Of a stretch of DNA of 64,000 bases, positions 51,851-61,070 are shown in pieces. Source of the stretch: an uncultured Brachyspira sp. (GTDB lineage Bacteria; Spirochaetota; Brachyspiria; Brachyspirales; Brachyspiraceae); NCBI RefSeq assembly GCF_910588665.1, contig NZ_CAJUPR010000007.1, positions 56,494 through 120,493 on the forward strand. The letters are read 5' to 3'. The notes beneath the pieces were generated by a model that saw only the letters and a list, made by a program, of their open reading frames with translations, was not told the DNA's origin and ran no database searches. The position numbers were made by a program, and so were the translations under genes. The first letter of the stretch is position 1. Each line of letters opens with the position of its first letter.

Positions 51851-53380
51851 ATGAATCCATTTATAATTATCACCTCTGTTGTAGCTGCGTTTGTTTTTGG
51901 ATATATAACCCGTTTTATCATAGCAAAAATAAAGCTTAATTCTACGGAGATAATAACGCATAAACTGCTTCAAAGCGCAAGAGAACAGGCAGAAAATGAA
52001 AAGAAAACCGTACTTTCCAAAGCTAATTCTGAAATACAAAAAGAGCGTAGCAGATTAGAAAGTGAAAATAGAGACAGAAAGGCTGAAATTCAGAAATTAG
52101 AAAATAGAGTGCTACAACGAGAGGCGAATATTGATAAAAAATCTCAGTATTTGGAAAATAAGGAACATAATATTGAGAATAAAATGAGAAAAATAAAAGA
52201 GCAGGAGGAAAAATTAACTTCTGTAATAGAAAAAGCTGAAAAAGAATTGGAAAGAATAGCAGGTCTTACCAAAGAAGAAGCTAAAGCTGATTTGATTAAA
52301 GATATAGAAGAAGATGCTAAAAAATCCGCCGCTAAGATAGTTGATAATATAGAAAAAAATGCTATTGAAAAAGGGGAGAGAAAGGCTAGGGAAATTATAG
52401 TTCAGACTATACAAAGACTTTCAAGCGAAGTTGCTCAGGAGACTTCAGTAACTTCTGTATCTTTGCCGAGCGAGGAGATGAAAGGAAGAATAATAGGCAG
52501 AGAGGGAAGGAATATAAGAATGCTTGAAACTCTTACAGGTGTTGATATAATTATAGATGATACTCCCGAAGCTGTAGTAATATCATGCTTTGATCCTGTA
52601 AGAAAGCATATAGCTAAGGTTTCATTAGAAAAGCTTATTTTAGACGGAAGAATACACCCTGCAAGAATAGAAGAGGTTGTAGAAAGAACCAGAAAAGAAG
52701 TTGAAGATACAATAATGGAAGCAGGAGAAAATGCTATTGTGGATTTAAATCTTACAACTATGCATCATGAATTAATAAGACATATGGGAAGACTTCAGTA
52801 CAGAACCAGTTACGGGCAGAATATGCTTCTTCATAGCAAAGAGGTTGCAAATATTGCTGCTATGATAGCGGCAGAAATAGGTGCAAATATTGATTTGGCT
52901 AAGAGAAGCGCTTTTCTTCATGATATAGGAAAGGCTATAGAAACGGAAGGAGAAGGCTCTCATGCTATGAGCGGAGCCGATTTAGCCAAAAGATGCGGAG
53001 AAAAAGAGGAAGTTGTAAATGCAATAAGATCCCATCATAATGATGTTGATACTCAGACAGTTGAGGCTGTTATAGTTAAGGCTGCAGATGCCATCAGCGC
53101 CGCAAGACCGGGAGCTAGAAGAGAATCTTTTGAAAGCTATATTAAGCGTTTAGATAATTTGGAAAAAATAGCCGACAGTATGGAAGGCGTTGAAAAGTCA
53201 TTCGCCATACAGGCAGGCAGAGAGCTTAGAGTTATAACTAAAAGCGATATAGTTGATGATATTCAGGCTAAGCAAATTGCCAGAGATATTGCTAAAAAGA
53301 TAGAAGATGAATTAAAATATCCAGGCATAATCAGGGTTACTGTTATAAGAGAAACCAGAGCAGTTGAAGTTGCAAGATAA
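51851..53380 (+). CDS. rny: Ribonuclease Y
   Basis: A 509-residue protein: N-terminal membrane helix (residues 4-21), a long charged coiled coil (about 30-190), a KH domain (GRIIGREGRNIRMLETLTGVD near 213-233) and an HD domain (LLHSKEVANIAAMIAAE, AFLHDIGKAIETEGEGSHA near 350). It ends with the family tail IRVTVIRETRAVEVAR. It starts mRNA decay at the membrane in bacteria of this type. GAGGTG precedes the ATG. ymdB follows after 20 bases, a pairing common in Firmicutes and spirochaetes. Confidence 0.97.
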   Translation: MNPFIIITSVVAAFVFGYITRFIIAKIKLNSTEIITHKLLQSAREQAENEKKTVLSKANSEIQKERSRLESENRDRKAEIQKLENRVLQREANIDKKSQYLENKEHNIENKMRKIKEQEEKLTSVIEKAEKELERIAGLTKEEAKADLIKDIEEDAKKSAAKIVDNIEKNAIEKGERKAREIIVQTIQRLSSEVAQETSVTSVSLPSEEMKGRIIGREGRNIRMLETLTGVDIIIDDTPEAVVISCFDPVRKHIAKVSLEKLILDGRIHPARIEEVVERTRKEVEDTIMEAGENAIVDLNLTTMHHELIRHMGRLQYRTSYGQNMLLHSKEVANIAAMIAAEIGANIDLAKRSAFLHDIGKAIETEGEGSHAMSGADLAKRCGEKEEVVNAIRSHHNDVDTQTVEAVIVKAADAISAARPGARRESFESYIKRLDNLEKIADSMEGVEKSFAIQAGRELRVITKSDIVDDIQAKQIARDIAKKIEDELKYPGIIRVTVIRETRAVEVAR

Positions 53381-53400
53381 TTTAAAAAAAGGTAAATAAA

Positions 53401-54216
53401 ATGTCTGTGAAAAATATACTATGTATCGGTGATATTGTAGGGGTTACGGGACGATATGCCGTAAGAAGACATTTAGAGGAAATAAAATTAGAAAATAATA
53501 TAGACTTTGTAATAGCAAATGGAGAGAATGCTGCTAACGGTATAGGAATTACCAGAGATACATCTGCCGAATTATTTTCTTCGGGTATAGATGTTATTAC
53601 ATCGGGTAATCATATATGGAATAACAGAGATGTTTTTGCTTTGATAGGTAATGAGCATAGACTTCTTCGTCCTTATAATTATCCCAGCGATGCTCCTGGG
53701 CTTGGCTATTATATATATGATATGCTTGATTGCAGGATAGGGGTTATTAATCTTATGGGAAGAACTTTTATGGATCCTTTGGATTGTCCTTTTAAAAAAG
53801 CAAATCTTGCAATTAAGCATATTAAAGAAAAAACTAATATAATATTTATAGATTTTCATGCAGAAGCTACAGCTGAAAAAATAGCTTTTTCCTATTATCT
53901 TGAAGGTCAGGTTTCATGCATATTCGGAACTCATACCCATGTTCAAACTGCCGATGAAAAAATATTATCTTCTCATACCGCTTATATATCGGATATAGGC
54001 ATGTGCGGGAGTTATAATTCTGTTATAGGTATGAAAAAAGAGGCTGCAATTGCCAGATTTGTTACTAAAATGCCTCATAGATTTGAAGTGGAAATTACCA
54101 GTCCTATGATTAATGGCATAATAGTTCAGGCGGACAGTATAACAGGAAGAGCCCTTTCGATTAAACGCATAAATTTAGTATATCATAATGATGCTGCGGA
54201 GAGACAGGAAAAATAG
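53401..54216 (+). CDS. ymdB: YmdB-family metallophosphoesterase
   Basis: A 271-residue protein. Metal and active-site motifs: ILCIGDIVGVTGR near residue 5, ANGENAANGIGI near 40, TSGNHIWNNRD near 65, DFHAEATAEK near 150 and GTHTHVQTADEKIL near 180. The family hydrolyses 2',3'-cyclic nucleotides or similar phosphodiesters and affects biofilm decisions in Bacillus. It is co-oriented with rny. Ribosome binding site AAAGGTAAA. Confidence 0.93.
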   Translation: MSVKNILCIGDIVGVTGRYAVRRHLEEIKLENNIDFVIANGENAANGIGITRDTSAELFSSGIDVITSGNHIWNNRDVFALIGNEHRLLRPYNYPSDAPGLGYYIYDMLDCRIGVINLMGRTFMDPLDCPFKKANLAIKHIKEKTNIIFIDFHAEATAEKIAFSYYLEGQVSCIFGTHTHVQTADEKILSSHTAYISDIGMCGSYNSVIGMKKEAAIARFVTKMPHRFEVEITSPMINGIIVQADSITGRALSIKRINLVYHNDAAERQEK

Positions 54217-54238
54217 TTAATTTGGATGTATAATAATT

Positions 54239-55267
54239 ATGTATAATGATAACAGCCCTAAAATATTTTTTAAGCATTTTTTTATTTTTTACATAAAGGT
54301 TGCCGTTATTCATACTTTAACCTATATATTTTTTGGTATTTTTTTCTCTAATATATTTAATTACAGAGAAATTTATGAAAATGTTATAGTTTCTAATTTT
54401 ATGAGAGGATTTGAATCTCCATTAACAGTTATAGGTCCTTTTCTGCAGCCTATAAGAGCTGTATTTATAGCAATAGCATTATTTCCTATTAGAAAAATTA
54501 TTATTACTAAATTCGGGTGGTTTATAGTATGGCTTATATTTGTATGTATCGGAATAATAGCTGCACCATCTGCTGCTCCAACCTCTATAGAAGGATTAAT
54601 ATATAATCAGCTGCCTATAGAATTTCATCTTATTAATCTTCCTGAACTCTCTCTTCAGACATTCAGTTTTTCTGTTATACTTTGGATTGTTGAGCTTTTG
54701 CCTCATAGCGAAAAAAATTTTTCAAACAGAGTATTTTTAACTAAAATATTGTTTTCTATAATATTTACTATGGCTGGAATATTTTTAACATCTGTATGCG
54801 GTATTATAATAATGAATTTCTTAGAACTGGATTATACTAATGCTAAATTAGACAGGGGAACTATTTCTTATTTAAGTACAATATCAATATTAACTATTAT
54901 AATATCATATTCTTTTTCAGATAAATCTTGTAAAAATAAATTATGGCTTTTGCTTATAATTCCTTTAATTTTATTATTATATATACTTTTCCCTTACGGA
55001 TATAATTATTTATTTAATACAGTTTATAATAATAAAATGGCTTTAATTCCATATAGTATTTCTGCTGTATTAATGTCTATTATTTATTATGCTGTTTTTA
55101 TAGTTTTTTACGGAAGACTTATAGGTATAGGCAGAAAATCTTCTGAATTATCTGAAAAAGAAGATAATAAAAACAAAGAAGATGATATAAAGTTAATAGA
55201 TATTAATCAGGATAATTCTAATATTATAGAGATTAATCCTGATGATAATACAGGTAATAAGACATAA
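54239..55267 (+). CDS. Multi-pass membrane protein of unknown function
   Basis: A 342-residue protein with about seven to eight membrane helices and a charged cytoplasmic-looking tail (SSELSEKEDNKNKEDDIKL to the end) rich in Asp, Asn and Lys. Loop segments such as APSAAPTSIEGLIYNQLPIEF carry no motif that I recognise. It lies 22 bases after ymdB and may be in the same operon. The ribosome binding site is weak. Confidence 0.6.
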   Translation: MYNDNSPKIFFKHFFIFYIKVAVIHTLTYIFFGIFFSNIFNYREIYENVIVSNFMRGFESPLTVIGPFLQPIRAVFIAIALFPIRKIIITKFGWFIVWLIFVCIGIIAAPSAAPTSIEGLIYNQLPIEFHLINLPELSLQTFSFSVILWIVELLPHSEKNFSNRVFLTKILFSIIFTMAGIFLTSVCGIIIMNFLELDYTNAKLDRGTISYLSTISILTIIISYSFSDKSCKNKLWLLLIIPLILLLYILFPYGYNYLFNTVYNNKMALIPYSISAVLMSIIYYAVFIVFYGRLIGIGRKSSELSEKEDNKNKEDDIKLIDINQDNSNIIEINPDDNTGNKT

Positions 55268-55465
55268 AATCTAAAATGTTCATTAATTTGACAACATTAT
55301 AATTAAAATGTAGTGTTATTTTGTTTTATATGTATTATTATAAATATTTTTTTGATTTTTTTGATTTATTTTAATATAAATTTATTTATACATAATATTT
55401 ATATTATTTACTTATATATTTTTTTGATATATTATAATTAAAAATAAATAATTAGATTTTCAGAT

Positions 55466-56161
55466 ATGTTTATGAATAGAATACTTTATTTAATGGCACT
55501 TATATTTATAAGTAGTTTATTGCTTTTTTCTAAAGAAAGTATAGAAAGAGCATCATCATATAACCCTAATTTTAGTTCTTCAAAGTTTGAAGACTGGCTT
55601 TTGGTGGCTAGTTTTGATAATAATAATGTTCCCGCCTTAAATTTTGTAGAGAAAACAGATGATAAATACTGGAAAATAAACAATATAAATACCGAAGAAT
55701 ATATATATTATGGTAAAAATTCAAAGGCTGGAATGTTTTATATACTTAATATGACATACTACCAGTATAGAGGATATAATCCTTTATATACGGAAAAAAG
55801 AAATGCAGCAAATGCTGATATAATGAAGCGTTTTTATTTTTACAGATTTAAAGGAAAAGGCGGCGGAATGATATCTTTAGATAATCCTTTAATTGCAATA
55901 GATATTTATACTAAATATGTTTATATATACGGAATTCCTGTTGAGGAAAATAAAATATTTGGAAGAAATGTTCCTGTAAAATGGGGTCCTTCTGATACAG
56001 TATCATATAACGGTTCATTGCTTCCTTTTTATAAATATGATCCTGTAGGACATGTCAATGAAGATGGTACTATAGTTTTATACGAATCATATAACCGTTC
56101 TTTTTTAGATAAAGAGAATCGTTATCAGCCTCTTTTAAACAGCAGATATATTTATAAATAG
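55466..56161 (+). CDS. Secreted hypothetical protein
   Basis: A 231-residue protein with a Sec signal (MFMNRILYLMALIFISSLLLFS) and a mature part rich in Tyr, Asn and Lys (YYQYRGYNPLYTEKR, FYFYRFKGKGGGMISLDNPL). Beta-rich character suggests an envelope protein. No recognised family. An ATG two codons later could be the start. Convergent with the DUF4384 gene, with 16 bases between the stops. Confidence 0.6.
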   Translation: MFMNRILYLMALIFISSLLLFSKESIERASSYNPNFSSSKFEDWLLVASFDNNNVPALNFVEKTDDKYWKINNINTEEYIYYGKNSKAGMFYILNMTYYQYRGYNPLYTEKRNAANADIMKRFYFYRFKGKGGGMISLDNPLIAIDIYTKYVYIYGIPVEENKIFGRNVPVKWGPSDTVSYNGSLLPFYKYDPVGHVNEDGTIVLYESYNRSFLDKENRYQPLLNSRYIYK

Positions 56162-56177
56162 CTTATATATATATGTA

Positions 56178-57350
56178 TTATTTTATTTCTGCTATAGATT
56201 CCAAATACATTTTGTAAATCTGCCAATTATCATATTTCATTAAATTTAATGAAGATTTTAATTTAGATGTAAATTCAGCAATTTTATTTTTATTGCATAT
56301 TTTAAATCCGTCACCTAGAAAGTATACGCCTGTAATCCATTTCAGTTCTTTTTTAGTGTATACATAGTAGAAATGATCTTTACCAAACGGATATCGGATT
56401 TTTATATTAAATTTAGAATTATCAGGAGGTATAATATAATTTTTTCTTGCTTCTATTTTATTTTGGTATTTATTGTCTATAAAATTATTAAAATCATTCG
56501 GATGCATCAATATTAAGTTTCCGTCATTTTGAAAGGCAAAAATATATATATAACCTTCCGTATTTGATCTGAAGTTTATATTAAACGATTCTCCTTCAAT
56601 TATTTCGCCGCCGTCATATATTGCATTAGTTTTATTTTCTAAAGTAATTCTTTCTATTCTTACATTTAAATTAATATCATTTATAGGAGACTCAATGGAC
56701 TGAAATAATATAATAGAAAAATAGAACTCCAAATATACGCATATTTCATTTATTGCAGATATGCTTTCATTATGATTTCTAAGCTTATACTCCTTTAATA
56801 CATCTTTTGTATATATATCAATAACTTTGAAATTGTATTTTATTTCATAAAGTTCTTCATCTGTTTTTTTTATGTTATATTTATCCGATGATTCTGTATT
56901 TTTTTCTATACCATCTTCAATCAAATATCCTAAATCTTTTATTTCATTAGTAAGAGTTATATTATTATTTGTAATATTGTAATTGCTTAAGATAGTATTT
57001 ATATTGTTTGAATTTGCAGTTATATTAGTGCTGTTATTAGTTTTTAATACTTTTTCACTGTCCATTATTATAACAGCCCTTACATTGAGATTAGATGCTA
57101 CAATTAAGCCTTCATCTAAAGTTAATACATCTGCAGAAAATAGTTTTTTCTTTTCTCTGTCTACAGAAATTGAAGTTTTCTGCTTAAGATATGCAAATCT
57201 GTTTATTGTTTTTACAAGTTCTTTTCTCAGAGGCTCATTTGCTTTCAAACTATGGTCCAAATCAACCGCAGCTATAAGCATTCTTTCTCTTGAATAGATA
57301 TTTAATGATATGACAGCTGTAATCAGAATATACTTTAATAAGAATTTCAA
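56178..57350 (-). CDS. Secreted DUF4384-domain protein
   Basis: A 390-residue protein with TTG start at 57350: the only start that includes the signal peptide (KFLLKYILITAVISLNIYS) and has GGAG in position, overlapping the parB stop region. The C-terminal third (GESFNINFRSNTEGYIYIFA, then GNLILMHPNDFNN and YIIPPDNSKFNIKIRYPFG) matches the DUF4384 pattern, found in envelope and signalling proteins. A long Asn/Thr-rich spacer (near 105-135) precedes it. Last gene of the parA-GNAT-parB unit, 8 bases after parB. Confidence 0.7.
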   Translation of the reverse strand: MKFLLKYILITAVISLNIYSRERMLIAAVDLDHSLKANEPLRKELVKTINRFAYLKQKTSISVDREKKKLFSADVLTLDEGLIVASNLNVRAVIIMDSEKVLKTNNSTNITANSNNINTILSNYNITNNNITLTNEIKDLGYLIEDGIEKNTESSDKYNIKKTDEELYEIKYNFKVIDIYTKDVLKEYKLRNHNESISAINEICVYLEFYFSIILFQSIESPINDINLNVRIERITLENKTNAIYDGGEIIEGESFNINFRSNTEGYIYIFAFQNDGNLILMHPNDFNNFIDNKYQNKIEARKNYIIPPDNSKFNIKIRYPFGKDHFYYVYTKKELKWITGVYFLGDGFKICNKNKIAEFTSKLKSSLNLMKYDNWQIYKMYLESIAEIK

Positions 57351-57358
57351 AATTACTC

Positions 57359-58288
57359 CTAATACTGAAGTGTGGGTATTGACGAATTTTCTTTTTCATA
57401 TAGCTTTTCAAGCATATCCATAATCCTTGACAGATCATCGGAACTGTAATATTCTATTATTATTTTTCCTTCCTGACCATTTTTATCTATTATGTTAACT
57501 TTTGTTGAAAATATTTTTTCCAAGTCGTTTTCTAATTTTCTTATATTCGGATCTTTCTTTTTATCATTATTTTTTATTTGCATGTCAGATGATATGTTAT
57601 TTTTTCTTTCTTTTACTATTTTTTCACATTCTCTTACTGAGTATCCTTTTTCTATTATTTCTTTTGCAAAATCTTCTCTTTCATTTTCAAATGTTAGTGA
57701 TAATATAGCTCTTGCATGACCTTCTGTAATTTTCGATTCTAATATTAAATTTTGTATATTTTCACTTAATTCCAGTATACGCATAGAGTTTGATATGGTG
57801 CTTCGGCTTTTTCCTACTCTGTTTGCAAGCTCCTCCTGTTTTATATTAAGATCATATATTAATTTTTTGTAGCTTCTTGCTATTTCTATTGCATTTAAAT
57901 CCGCTCTTTGTATATTTTCTACTAAAGTAAGCTCAAGCATTTTTGAATCAGCTATATTCTTAAGCACTAATGCAGGTACTTTATCCGCATTTAAAAATTT
58001 TAATGCTCTGAATCTTCTTTCCCCTGATATTATTTGATACTTTCCGTTTTTTTCTCTCAAAGTAATTGGATTTATAAGTCCGTTTTCTTTTATGGATTTT
58101 GCAAGACCTTGTATTTCCTCTTCATTAAATACTTTTCTAGGCTGATCTGGATTAACATCTATAAGCGATGCATCTATTTCCAATACTCCGTTTTTTTCTG
58201 CTTCTTCAGCTGCTTTTCTTATTTCTTTATCTGTTGATTTTATTAAGGCATTCATACCTTGACCGCCAAGTCCGCTTTTTCTGCTCAT
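57359..58288 (-). CDS. parB: Chromosome-partitioning protein ParB
   Basis: A 309-residue protein. N-terminal KSGLGGQGMNALI, then the ParB/Srx CTPase part (IDVNPDQPRKVFNEEEIQGL-type, ISGERRFRALKFL, VENIQRADLNAIE) and a helix-turn-helix (QEELANRVGKSRSTISNSMR) that binds parS; the C-terminal dimer segment follows. It loads on parS and, with ParA, moves the origin. No parS-like 16-mer was noticed in this window. Located two genes after parA in the same minus-strand unit. Confidence 0.95.
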   Translation of the reverse strand: MSRKSGLGGQGMNALIKSTDKEIRKAAEEAEKNGVLEIDASLIDVNPDQPRKVFNEEEIQGLAKSIKENGLINPITLREKNGKYQIISGERRFRALKFLNADKVPALVLKNIADSKMLELTLVENIQRADLNAIEIARSYKKLIYDLNIKQEELANRVGKSRSTISNSMRILELSENIQNLILESKITEGHARAILSLTFENEREDFAKEIIEKGYSVRECEKIVKERKNNISSDMQIKNNDKKKDPNIRKLENDLEKIFSTKVNIIDKNGQEGKIIIEYYSSDDLSRIMDMLEKLYEKENSSIPTLQY

Positions 58289-58323
58289 AAAAACCTCTTA
58301 ATTATTATTTAATTAACATAATA

Positions 58324-58830
58324 TTATTTATTTACAACTTTTTCAAATTTAAAAAATCCTTCAGGACTGCTATTCATTCCTTCAAGTTTATTATATTGAT
58401 TATAAAAGGCAACTATATGAAAACCGCATTTATTTATATAAAAATTTATATTACGTTTTTCGAAATATGGAGTGTAGCATGTCCAAGTTTTTGTTTGAGG
58501 ATATTTATTTTCTATGGCTTTCCAAGATAAATATCCTATTTTTTTATTCTGATATTCTGGATAAATGAAAAAGAAGTGAAGTTCATTATTATTAGTTCTA
58601 TCATTTATTTCTAATATTGCTCCTCCCACTTTTTCATTATTAAGAACTAAATGATATGAATATACATCATTCATGTTTAAAGATTCGTCAATATCTTTTT
58701 CTTCTGGTATTTTATCTGTAATATCTTCTACAAAATAGTTTTTTGCACCGAATATAAATGATTCTTGTAATTTATTTTTAAATATAGAAATATCTTCTTT
58801 TCTTACATTTTTTAAAATAATATTATTCAT
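58324..58830 (-). CDS. GNAT-like acetyltransferase between parA and parB
   Basis: A 168-residue protein. The central part (KVGGAILEIND, then LHFFFIYPEYQNKKIGYLSW) matches motif A of GNAT acetyltransferases, with QNKKIGY in the place of the usual Q/RxxGxG/A. A second strand-helix (FYINKCGFHIVAFYNQYNKL) fits the C-terminal part. It is inserted between parA and parB, which are normally adjacent. Substrate unknown; it probably shares their transcript. Confidence 0.75.
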   Translation of the reverse strand: MNNIILKNVRKEDISIFKNKLQESFIFGAKNYFVEDITDKIPEEKDIDESLNMNDVYSYHLVLNNEKVGGAILEINDRTNNNELHFFFIYPEYQNKKIGYLSWKAIENKYPQTKTWTCYTPYFEKRNINFYINKCGFHIVAFYNQYNKLEGMNSSPEGFFKFEKVVNK

Positions 58831-58858
58831 ATGGTATCCTCATATTAAAAAATAATAA

Positions 58859-59623
58859 TTATTTAGATTTTTCTACAAACTCTTTGGCAAATTCCTTATA
58901 GCTTCTAGCTCCTACGCAGTCTTTATCATAATCTCCTATAGCTTTCCCGTAGGAAGGAGCCTCGCTCAGCCGTACATTTCTCGGTATCATTATTTTATAG
59001 CTTTTTTCTTTAAAAAAGCTTACAACCTCTCTAACCACATCGCCGCTCAATTTTGTTCTGGAATCGTACATAGTGAGAAGAACCCCCTCTATTTTTAAGT
59101 CTTTATTCAAATTTTCTTTTACAAGCGCTATTGTATTATTAAGTTCAGCTACTCCGTCTAAAGCATAAAATTCGCATTGTATAGGTATAAGAACAGAATC
59201 AGCAGCGGTTAGAGCATTAAGTGTTAATATTCCCAGAGTAGGGGGGCAGTCTATAATAATATATTCATAGTCGTTTTTTACTGTTTCTATAGATTTCTTT
59301 AATTTATATTCTCTTGCTATTTCATTAACAAGTTCAACCTGAGCACCCACCAAATCGGAATTAGCTGGTATTAAAAATAAATTTTCCTGATATGTAGGCA
59401 TTATAACTTCATCTGCCTCTGCTTCTCCTATTAATATATCGTATACACTTTTTTGCATTTTATCTCTTGTTATTCCTACGCCTAAACAGGCATTAGCCTG
59501 GGGATCTATATCTATAAGAAGAATTTTATAACCCATTTTTGCTATGCTTGCGCTTAAATTAACGGCAGTGGTAGTCTTTCCGACACCTCCTTTCTGATTG
59601 ACTATAGCTATAACCTTAGACAT
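58859..59623 (-). CDS. parA: Chromosome-partitioning ATPase ParA/Soj
   Basis: A 254-residue protein. Deviant Walker A (VNQKGGVGKTTTAVNL, residues 8-23), Walker B region IIIDCPPTLGILTLNAL and the IPRNVRLSEAPSYGK motif near 215. It dimerises with ATP on DNA and moves ParB-parS complexes. The ATG is preceded by GGGG only weakly, and a promoter lies upstream at 59664-59691. First gene of the parA-GNAT-parB-DUF4384 unit. Confidence 0.96.
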   Translation of the reverse strand: MSKVIAIVNQKGGVGKTTTAVNLSASIAKMGYKILLIDIDPQANACLGVGITRDKMQKSVYDILIGEAEADEVIMPTYQENLFLIPANSDLVGAQVELVNEIAREYKLKKSIETVKNDYEYIIIDCPPTLGILTLNALTAADSVLIPIQCEFYALDGVAELNNTIALVKENLNKDLKIEGVLLTMYDSRTKLSGDVVREVVSFFKEKSYKIMIPRNVRLSEAPSYGKAIGDYDKDCVGARSYKEFAKEFVEKSK

Positions 59624-59663
59624 AAATATATCCCCAAACTAAAAAATCTTATGAAATTATGTT

Positions 59664-59691
59664 ATTATATCAAAATTAGGTATTTTATCAA
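59664..59691 (-). promoter_or_regulatory. Sigma-70 promoter of the parA unit
   Basis: TTGATA, 16 bases, TATAAT on the minus strand, about 35 bases ahead of the parA start. Confidence 0.65.
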
Positions 59692-59871
59692 GTTTTTTAG
59701 TTTATTTTTTATTTGCAAATAATAAAAATTTGTTATATTATGAACATTGATTTGAAAATTAAAAATTGAGTCGTCAATAATACAAGCATGATCTATATTT
59801 TGAAACATCTGCTGATAAAATGTATATGCTCAGTGAATAAAATCTATAATTTTTAATATGGGAACATATCT

Positions 59872-60157
59872 ATGTATAGTAAAATATTAATAGTTTTATT
59901 TTTAATAATATGTATAATATCATGCGGCAATAAATCCACATCTGTTGCTAAAGGATTCAATTTAGATGATTTAGCAGGAATTTACTATTGTACCGATAAG
60001 CAATTTGCAAATGATTATTTTGAGGTTGATAAAAAGGGAAATATGAATATTATATATTGATGGTGATATATTTAATCATACTATTATAAATAAATATTCT
60101 ATTGAACAAATACAAGTGTCTTATACGCCGATTGGAGAATTAATTTTTAAGCGTTAG
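59872..60157 (+). pseudogene. Small lipoprotein gene with a frameshift
   Basis: The 5' frame has a lipoprotein signal (MYSKILIVLFLIICIISCGN, lipobox IISC) and a mature part that stops after KKGNMNIIY. The +1 frame continues without a gap as YIDGDIFNHTIINKYSIEQI to IGELIFKR-stop at 60157, so one base slip near 60045-60060 in an ATATTATATATT run explains the break. The intact protein would have about 95 residues. Function unknown; similar small lipoproteins with calycin-like ends exist, but this is a guess. Confidence 0.65.
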
Positions 60158-60277
60158 CGAATGCGAACTTACCATTAGTAGTATGCAAGTTAAGCAGAAT
60201 TTTAAGAAAAGATAATGTATAATGATATATTTACTGCTGTAATAGTTTAGACTTTCATTATTGCCGATAAAAATATT

Positions 60278-61018
60278 ATGAAGAAAAAATTAGAGATTCA
60301 AACAACCACTTTATGGGATTACCCTTCTCAGCAGTATTTAAAAAGTGAGGAGGATAAGCATAAATATTATACGGGAGCCACTCCTTCATATATAATATGG
60401 AATTTACTCAATAGGTACACAAAAGAAAAAGATTTAATAGTTGACCCAATGGCTGGAAGCGGTACTACAATTGATGTTGCCCGTGAATTAAACAGAAGAG
60501 TATTAGGCTATGATATTAATCCTAAAGCATTGCAGAGAAAAGATATTTTTAAAGCGGATGCAAGGAAAATACCTATAGAAGATGAAAAAGCCGATTTTGT
60601 ATTTATAGATCCTCCTTACGGCACTCATATTAATTATTCCGATGAGAAAAACTGCATAGGCAAATTGACCGCAAGAGAAAGTAAATATTATGAGGCTATG
60701 GAAAAGGTAATAGGTGAGATATTCAGAATAATGAGAAAAGACAGATATATGGCTTTATATGTTTCGGATTCTTATGAGAAAGGTTTTCCTTTTATGCCTA
60801 TAGGTTTTAAGCTCTTTGAAATTATGAATAAATATTTTATGCCTATAGATATAATTTCCGTTGTCCGTCATAATAGAGATTTAAATAAAGGAAATTATCA
60901 TATTGCTGCAGCAGAAAATAATTTTTATTTGAGAGGATTTAATTATTTATTTATAATGTATAAAAAAGGAATTAAAACTATAGATAATAACGGAAAAGTT
61001 CATTTAAGAAATTTATAA
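60278..61018 (+). CDS. Orphan DNA methyltransferase (N4/N6 type)
   Basis: A 246-residue protein. It starts with the conserved TTTLWDYPSQQY (residues 9-20), then TGATPSYIIWNLL, AdoMet loop IVDPMAGSGTT (54-64), GYDINPKAL and the catalytic DPPYG (111-115). The order I then IV and the compact size put it in a widespread solitary family rather than the restriction-linked beta class. No nuclease gene is nearby, so it may have a regulatory or RNA/DNA maintenance role. A GCCGATAA lies directly before it. A terminator follows. Confidence 0.85.
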   Translation: MKKKLEIQTTTLWDYPSQQYLKSEEDKHKYYTGATPSYIIWNLLNRYTKEKDLIVDPMAGSGTTIDVARELNRRVLGYDINPKALQRKDIFKADARKIPIEDEKADFVFIDPPYGTHINYSDEKNCIGKLTARESKYYEAMEKVIGEIFRIMRKDRYMALYVSDSYEKGFPFMPIGFKLFEIMNKYFMPIDIISVVRHNRDLNKGNYHIAAAENNFYLRGFNYLFIMYKKGIKTIDNNGKVHLRNL

Positions 61019-61021
61019 TTA

Positions 61022-61054
61022 AAAAAGCGGAGCTAAAACCCCGCCTTTTATTTT
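61022..61054. terminator. Terminator hairpin between convergent genes
   Basis: A-run, GCGG ... CCGC stem with AGCTAAAAC loop and T-rich tail, usable from both sides by the methyltransferase and the large TPR gene. Confidence 0.65.
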
Positions 61055-61070
61055 ATTCAATTAATATTGT

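Noticed and set aside
57359..59700. parS sites near parAB
   Set aside because: I looked for TGTTNCACGTGAAACA-like 16-mers and noticed none in the window.
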